Notes under the pieces: generated by a model | The model's database searches: none | Seen by the model: the letters and a program-made list of their open reading frames with translations, nothing else | Told to the model about the DNA's origin: nothing | Shown here: in pieces, positions 57,101-64,000 of the stretch | How the letters are laid out: every line of letters starts with the position of its first letter | How positions within the stretch are numbered: the stretch's first letter is position 1 | Assembly (NCBI GenBank): GCA_030272585.1 | Contig: BSYQ01000008.1 | Coordinates: 1,364,001 to 1,428,000 of the forward strand | Direction of reading: 5' to 3' | Length of the DNA stretch: 64,000 nucleotides | DNA from: Bryopsis sp. KO-2023 | Taxonomy: Eukaryota > Chlorophyta > Ulvophyceae > Bryopsidales > Bryopsidaceae | Position numbers and translations under genes: made by a program

Positions 57101-60100
57101 TTATTCACCTGAACATCTGGGGTGTTTTTTCTTATCTTATCTTTTTTCCCCACCTCTATTTTCCATCAGCTGGACAAAGAATCGCAAGGCTACCTACGAT
57201 GCGAGAAATTTGACAGCAATCGTCATATCCTGCTGTGCGAGGAGCTGAAGCATCTGTACACAGCCGTCACCCGTGCCAAGAGCAATCTGGTGTTTTTCGA
57301 TTCTGATCCAGAAAAACGGGCTCCGTTTTTTCATTTTTTGCAAAGGCTGGGGCAGGCCAAGCTCATGACAAAAGCAGGCTCCGAGGATTCCACTTTGGTG
57401 CTGTCAAATCGCATGAGCAAACCTAAGGACTGGGTGTCCAGGGGAAAAAACTTCATGGGAAATCGAAGCTTCGAGCTTGCTTTGAGATGTTTCGAGAGTG
57501 CCAAGGATCCTGTGTGGAGTCTGGTAGCCCATGCTCAGGTTAGCCACTTTCTTTCCTTTTTTAAGGGAAAAAAAACAATTGTCGAAAATAAAAGAAAAAA
57601 AAAAGGATTTCTTTTTACTTCAACAATTGTTTTTTCATTTTTGTTTTGGCTAAGATATGAAGTGAAAGCTTCATGAGGAGTGTGAGATGGGTTTGACCTC
57701 CGGCTAATTTTTTCGAGGTTTTGTGTTTGGTATATTTTATTATTATTCTGAAGTTTTCAAAAGTGCATGAAAGTGTCAGATTTTCGCACCTGTTTTATAT
57801 CTTTCATAAAAATCCAGGAGTTGTTTTTTCAAACTTTTTCTCTTTACAGAAGTGTTTTTTATTGAAAGGAAAAGGATCAAGTGAACTGAGATGATGACAT
57901 GGGTTGCAGCTACAGTGTAATGGCTGTAATTGTTTTTTTTTCTTTGCATTTTTAGGTTTTGATTCAGAAAGCAGCCCATGAAAAGTCTGACAAAGAACGG
58001 AAGAGGGTGTACAGTGAGGTGAGAAAGGACAAAAAAATAAAATAAAATAATAAATGGGGGGGGAAGACAACAAAAAAAGTGCATCAGGAATTCAAAAATG
58101 TAGAATCTTTCAATTCTGTTTTTCAAAAATGGTGTTAAAAAATCCTAAGCTGAAACAGCGTTTTGGCGCTCACAGAATATCCTGATTTGCAACCAAAATT
58201 TAACCGAGTTAAGGAGAAAAAAAAAGACTTCATTTTTTTTTGGGATTAAACTATTTATGCAATTAGGGCAATTATTTGTTATTTTTTTCCGGAGTCAGGC
58301 TTTTTTTAAAAAATCTGCTATTGACTGCTTTCATGTGTACTTTTCATACCGTCATACAAAAATACAGGCTGGATACGAGCTGATGATGGCTTGCTGGAAT
58401 TATGAGCGAGCGATCGAGGTCGATGGAAGCACGGTCAAAAAGTGGATTTTGCAGGCAAGCGCTGCTTTTTCGAAAGCCTCTGAGCCTCTCCGCTCAGCAG
58501 CTATTTTAATGCAACTCGATCTGCCGGAGAAAGCCAAAGATATGTACATTAGAGGAAAAGAATATGGTGAGCTTGAAAAAAAGAAAGAGGAGAGAATTGC
58601 TGCTCAAAATAGAGCTTAGTCTGTTGATTAGCTGACTAACAACAGTCTGTCAGTCTGTTGTCTGTTTTCTTTTCCTTTCGTTTGTGTTTTTAATAATTGT
58701 TTTTACCAAGCGAGAAAAAAAAAGGATTAATGCAAGATTCAACCAAGCATACGGACATGTGCTCTATTCAATTCAATTCAATTCATTCATTTTTTTATTT
58801 TTTTTTGCTTTTTCGACAAGTTTGATCCATGGCAGCGTAGACAACATTATTTTCTATGTGCATGGACTGTATGGGTTCCATTTATCTTTTTCCATGCTAT
58901 TTGTTCTTTTTTTTTATTTTGTTTTTTTTACCCAGGGATTGCCGCCGATATTTGTGAAAAGCTGGATTTTCTGGCAGAAGCTTGCGAGCTTCATGCTCGC
59001 AAAAACAACAAGAACAAAAATTACGAAGAAGCATTTCGCATACTGGATGGGCTCCGCCACGTGAGACTGGATGCCAACACAAAGCAAAGAATTGCTGTCC
59101 ACATTTTTGATGCTTCTCGGGAAAGAAGTGAGCTAAATTAGTACATGTACATGAAAAAAATACGATAACTTTTGAAATTTTTTTTATTTTTTTTATTTAT
59201 TTTTTGGGGGGGGTGAAAACAATTGAGGTGCTTTTGAAGAAGTTTTTTTCCCCTTATATTTTCTCTTTTGCCTGAATCCATTCAGTATTATTCTGAAAAA
59301 AAAACAAAAAAACAAGACACAACAAAAAAAAGAGAAAAAAAAACTCAGAAAAGAAGCGAATTGAGGTTGTTTCTTTTCTTGTTTTTTTTGGTTTGACTGT
59401 GTGTGTATGTGTTTTTTGGAATATTACATTTTAGAGAACCAAGACATGATGCGCTCTGCTTGCCACCATATGATTCCGGAAAAAATGCGGACTTTGCTGT
59501 CTGAGGTCGGGGAATGGGAAATCCTTATGGAACACCTGAATGAACTCGAGGGTGCCCAACTGCTGGTTGCTTTGGGAAGGCATCAAGAAGCTATGGAAAA
59601 ACTGGGCAACGAAAACGATTTCACGGAGGGGGAGCTTGACTGTCTTCTCCAGGTGAACAAAAGAATAAATTCCGTAAAAAAAAGAAAAGAAAAACATCAG
59701 AAGCCAAAAAAATGAGAGAAGAATGGATGACGTCAAATCGACCAATGCGGATTTTTTGCCTTTGTGATGCATTTTGGGATGTGTTGGTTTTTTTCTCGTT
59801 TTTTTCTTTTTTCCTGCTCTATCTGTTTGTGAACCGTAGAATAGACTGGAGGCTGAGAAGCAATTTTTTCTGTACTTCAATGAATTCGCTGAAAGACACC
59901 ATCGATGCCATTATATTAGTTGGCACATCCACCCCTGCCATCAATTTCCAGTGAATTATGCTTTCTCACACCTGCCCCCCCCCCCCAAAAAAAAAAAAAA
60001 GATAATAATTTTAAAAAAAATAAAATATACTAAGTATATATATATATATATGTCTTTACAGTGTATGTTTTTTCTTATCATAGATTGGAACACCGGAGGC

Positions 60101-63100
60101 GTTTTCTCGGGCCTATGCATTGTGCAGTCGAGGGGTTCCCTGCCCATTGCGGTTCGCTTCGAAAATGAAAACGATTCTTGCTGAAGCCACAGTGTTTTGT
60201 CAAAATGGCTTCAAGGGCAACGTCCAGCGAATGCAAGACAATCTCAGGAAAGCCTACAGTTTTTTTTCGCGTAGGAGAAGCGCTATTGGCCAAATAGAGT
60301 GTCTGTCCAGGCTGCTCACCATCAGAGCCATGGTGGGTAATAGTTTCTTGCAAGGCTTTTTTTAATTATATAAAAAAACCAGCTGAAACCAAAAAAACAA
60401 AAAGAAACTTCACATGTTCTCTGCGATTCCCCCACCATCGAATTTCCCCGTTCGTTTTTTGCATCATCTTTTTTTTTTGGAGTTTGCTTGCCACACATGC
60501 GTCTATTTCCCCTTCACGTAAACACGGGATTTCTTGCATTTTTTCTTAATTTTTATAAAGTCCCTAAATAAATTCTTTCTGATTTTTTGCGGGTTATTGT
60601 AGCTGGGGCGTTCCAGAGGTGAATCAGAGAACGAATTGGAAAGACTCAATGTAAAAGTTACACCGCTTTGCTCAGCAATGGAGGAAATTATGACTGCCCT
60701 GCTCAAATACTCAAATGGTGAAAGACAAGCATTGTACGACATTGAGCGCCACTTCAACATCTCCGGACTATCGGAGCGAGAAACCAGAGTTTCTTACAGG
60801 TGCAGGCTTAGTCTTATATCGATAATGCATGCATTGATTGAAATTTGATGAAAATTGGGCTGACAAAAGAAAGGAAAGAAAATAGGCCCCTAGGGGTTAC
60901 TCCACAAATGACAGGTACCCCCCCCAACACACACACACCCTTGTTTCTCTTTCAAAATAAATCCAGAAAAGAGATGCAAACAATAACTGTTCTAGGTGTA
61001 TCCCTTCTTTGTAACATATGGAAGGAAACAAAAATCTGGTGGTTTTTCTGTTCTTTTCCGATTTTGCTGTAATGAGCCCATTACTTGTTTTTCCAGGATC
61101 ACCAATGTACGATTTCTGGAAGCGCTGCGCCAAGGCTGTTTCACCCCAGATTCTCTACCACAGAAACAAATACTCAATATGGATCGACACGAAAATCTGA
61201 AAGTGTGCAGTGCTGCCATTGCTGTGGATCTCTACAGCCATGTTCGGGTGGTTTTCTTCAATTTCCTGCAATTGATGCACAGGAGGGTCGCCCAGAGGAC
61301 CATACACATGAATTCGAAGGAAATGCTGAACATGGCAGACAGGAGGAGTGGGACGCTGGCTCGCATAGAAAAAGATAGAGTTGGGTGTCTGGCAAAGGTG
61401 CGATTCCAAGCAAAAATATCTCTCAGTTCCCACAAATGAAAAAACGAAACACGAAAACGCATATCCCTACAGAACTTGCTGGAAAAACAAGTAAAAGTAG
61501 TGTATGGCAAAAATGTGGTTCCTGTATGATTGCTGGGGAAAGCCAACATATCTGTTCGCTGTCGAATCCAGTGGGTGCACAGTGTTTGGCAAAAAAGAAT
61601 GTCCAGGGCCCTGTGAATTAGCAGTGTTTTTCTTTCGATTTTTTAGGGTTTTTTTTTTTACCTCCATGTACGTCCAAACCTTGCAAACTACTGAAAATGA
61701 TTTGTTTGGTGCCATGTTTTGCAGGGTGTTCTCATTTGCAGTACATTAAGGTCCATTTTACAGTCCACAAAGGGGCTCCCCAAGGAGTGTTCCAGGTCAG
61801 ACTGGCATATGGATGCCAACTACAAGGCATCCAACATCTTACGCATGGAAAGACAGTGGCGGGGATTACTCGGGGCAAAATGGTCCGGCTACAGCACGAC
61901 TTGCAGCATCAAGTTTTCTGAGCACCGGGTTTTAAATGCACAGGTGAGGAGAGTGTCACTCTTTCTTTGTGTGGTGTTTTTTTTTTTCCCGAATGTATTA
62001 CATCAAGGTCTGACAACAGCCGGATGTCACGCATCCACCATGACTAATCTGGGCTCGCCGCTCTAGCGATAATAAACCTAGATCTCCACACCTCAAATAT
62101 ACAAATAGTTTCACACACTTATATATATACGTTCAAATCCATGTTCAAATATTCCGCCTGCATGTTCTACGATTGAAATTTTCGGGCATATGGGGCATCA
62201 CCGCACAAGGTTATTGCAATCAGTTGCTTCGATATTGATTTGCGTTTCTGTTGGGTGGATTGGAACAGAAAGTGTGTAAAGAGGTCTGGAAAGACTCGAG
62301 GGACCTTCGCAACAGCAGCGAAATCATCAGGTCCTTTCAACATGACATCCCTTCTGTTCAGCGGGTGGTGGATCCCAATCTTGCCCTGTGGCACATGAGG
62401 TGGCATTTGAACTTGGGGGATGCAGAATTTCTATCGGTTTTTAAAACCATGGATTCTCTGGGGGGGGAATTCCAGAAACAGGGCCAAAGAAAGAAGTTGG
62501 ACCCTGTTCCAGGCAGCAACCTCAAGGTTGACGTTCGCAAGCAGATGTGGCAATCTCCGAATGCAAGCCATGACAAACTCAAAGTGGATGGGCATTTGCT
62601 TGCACATGCGCTCGAGAATTTATTGCAGGACGGTGGGACCGCACACAAGGCTTTCCAGAATTTGAACATGTTTACGGGCAGGTGTGCCTATTTTGAGTCC
62701 AACATGTCGCCAGCTGAAAGACCTCGGCTCTGTGTGGAGGTGAGTCAGAGGGGGGGCCTGACATTGGAACATAACAAGGGACAAAAATTTGCACCAAATC
62801 AAATATAGTTTCAATTTTCTGGGGTGGCTCCAGAGTAAGGCTCTCACACTTCAATTTATATTTTCTTTTTGTAGGGGTTTTTGGAGCTTTTGGAGTGGCA
62901 AACTGTGCTGCTGTTGCCTGGGTTTTCCGAGGAGTGCTTGCTCCCCACCCACATTATCACTTCAATGAGGGAGGCACACAATGGACGTGAGTTAATGGCA
63001 AAAAGAAGAATTGGTACTTCCGTATTCTTCCCAAAATATGGACTCTTTCGTCAGGTTCTTGTACCTTTGGTGATTAGGTACAAACAGCACAGGACCCGCA

Positions 63101-64000
63101 GCAATGCTCTCCTCCCCCTCCCCCCCCTCCCCCGAAAAAAAAAAGGAAAGCACTGAAAGGAATAACAGACATTTTTATTGGATAAGTAGAGCTCCTCTCT
63201 GTATTTTTCCAGCAGGATCCATCAGCGACTACGTTTTCAATCATTGGCAGTCCATGGTGCCCGAATGTGAAGAACTGCACGAATTGGAAAAACGGGACCA
63301 ATTGGAAAAACGGGTCGAATTGGAAAAACGGCACGAATTGGAAAAACGGAGTCTTGCAAAGAGAGAGCTGACCAAACTCGTCCAAATGATGTGGTACTTT
63401 GTCACCCAAGTTTTGCCCCAGAGCTCTAGCGTGACGCACAGGGTAACTCAGAAATGTGCATATATCGGTCACCGGAAATCCACCGAAATTGTTCTTGGGT
63501 TGCACCATGTTACATGCCGTCTGACTGAAGGAGCCCACGCATCTCTTCCTTGTTCAATGAATCAATCGCAGGCAATCATACTTCAAAAGTCAAAGTTTGT
63601 TCAAAAAAAATGCTGATGAATACATGTAAAATTTGCAGGCGATCTCCATGGAGCAACACTTCAGCCGCTTTCTGGTCAGGAGGTTTCCCCTTTATGTGCG
63701 TGACATTCATTTCCCAGAGATCCCCGAGGTTTCTGATTGGACCCTGCCCCACGTCCAGAATTGCAAGAGGGCCGTGGTATTGATTGCATGCACGCTTTTG
63801 GCAGTGGCCACAGAGGCCGCCAAAATGAATGATGACTCCATGATGCAACTCCTCCCCCCCCTGGTGACTTGCGTGAAAAAGATCGACGTCCCGGGGAAAA
63901 ATGTGAAGGTGTCAAAAATGCTACAGAATGCGGCCTGGACGCCAGCGATGCTGATAAAATCCTTGAAGGACACTTGCGCGGATTTGAAAATCGGTGAGAC
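48144..64000 (+). CDS. Giant ankyrin-repeat / UvrD-type helicase protein (TRANK1-like), 5' part, at least 2585 aa
   Basis: 33 exons fit by phase. They start at 48144, 48344, 48783, 49349, 50033, 50718, 51089, 51433, 51721, 52329, 53320, 53682, 54178, 54597, 55179, 55503, 55913, 56394, 56721, 57170, 57956, 58368, 58936, 59435, 59840, 60084, 60603, 61097, 61725, 62269, 62875, 63213 and 63639. The last ends at a GTGAGA donor after 63993, and the gene runs past the window. Exon 1's donor (48217-48227) is uncertain. The N-terminal ~560 residues hold ankyrin-like repeats (GNTPLHFACNVKN; GATVLHLVARNGWFEIAEAF). An acidic segment follows, then superfamily 1 helicase motifs: GRSGTGKT (~974-981), DEVQDF (~1266), GLFYCGDTCQTISRG, QAKGLEFDDV and EELKHLYTAVTRAKS (~1514). 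Helical repeats fill the remainder. Its role is unknown; homologues are proposed to be DNA- or RNA-remodelling ATPases. Confidence 0.85.
49789..49977. mobile_element. MITE-like DNA transposon remnant in an intron
   Basis: 189 bp bounded by inverted repeats of 18 bp with 2 mismatches (TACCGTAAATAAGGTAAT at 49789; ATTACCCTATCTACGGTA at 49960). Inside, GCGACACTAATTTTTGCGAT occurs twice. It is non-coding, so it would be mobilised by a transposase elsewhere. The flanks are TA-rich and I cannot decide the target duplication. It lies in intron 4 of the helicase gene. Confidence 0.65.
52403..52528 (+). repeat. Two tandem 63-bp coding repeats in helicase exon 10
   Basis: The 21-residue unit EP(K/E)QEEVV(D/E)PLP(E/K)PVSVMEA-like occurs twice in a row in frame, in an acidic linker between the ankyrin and helicase parts. 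Confidence 0.7.
63276..63350 (+). repeat. Four tandem 18-bp coding repeats in helicase exon 32
   Basis: ATTGGAAAAACGG recurs every 18 bases, coding for LEKR(D/V/H)(Q/E) hexapeptides that should form a charged helix. Confidence 0.75.

Noticed and set aside
1-64000. CRISPR arrays, bacterial operons, integrative elements
   Set aside because: None seen; gene structure is eukaryotic throughout.

Overview
This is nuclear DNA of an intron-rich eukaryote, probably a unicellular alga or other protist. The reasons are GT-AG introns (many about 80-350 bp), introns and intergenic DNA full of poly-A/poly-T runs, and eukaryote-specific genes (COQ9, EAF6, an FCP1/CPL-type phosphatase, plant-like SGT1 with TPR-CS-SGS order). 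I cannot name the species; a chlorarachniophyte-like or similar alga is only a guess. Exon models were built by hand from reading frame, intron phase and family resemblance, and the stated phases add up in every multi-exon model except where noted.

Layout. 1-1900: a short, young-looking gag-only LTR element with identical terminal repeats. 2851-3825 (-): a membrane-anchored EGF-plus-methyltransferase protein. 5921-10618 (-): a secreted ~1504-aa mosaic protein with malectin, PKD, IPT and sugar-dehydrogenase-type propeller regions. 11643-13172: a 5'-truncated LINE. 13381-14543 (-): a cysteine-rich repeat gene carrying one frameshift. 14880-20732: outer repeat, LTR-element pol fragment, and arm A of a large inverted duplication holding a complete four-exon gene of unknown function. 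20733-37970: the spacer between the arms, with a small secreted peptide, COQ9, EAF6, a CTD-phosphatase-like gene, SGT1 and a tail-anchored unknown. 37971-47108: arm B with the second copy of the four-exon gene, an ~0.84-kb arm-B-only segment, an atypical Ser/Thr kinase, a degenerate tandem repeat, a tRNA-like sequence and the outer repeat again. 48144 to the window end (+): the 5' 33 exons (at least 2585 codons) of a giant ankyrin/UvrD-type helicase gene resembling the TRANK1 family, with a MITE in one intron.

How the genes fit together: the core genes are ordinary single-copy housekeeping functions (ubiquinone synthesis, NuA4 acetyltransferase, RNA polymerase II CTD dephosphorylation, SGT1/HSP90 co-chaperone) and form no operon-like pathway. 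COQ9 and EAF6 are divergent with a 337-bp shared upstream region. The accessory character lies in the inverted duplication, its flanking repeats and the transposable-element debris at its outer edges.
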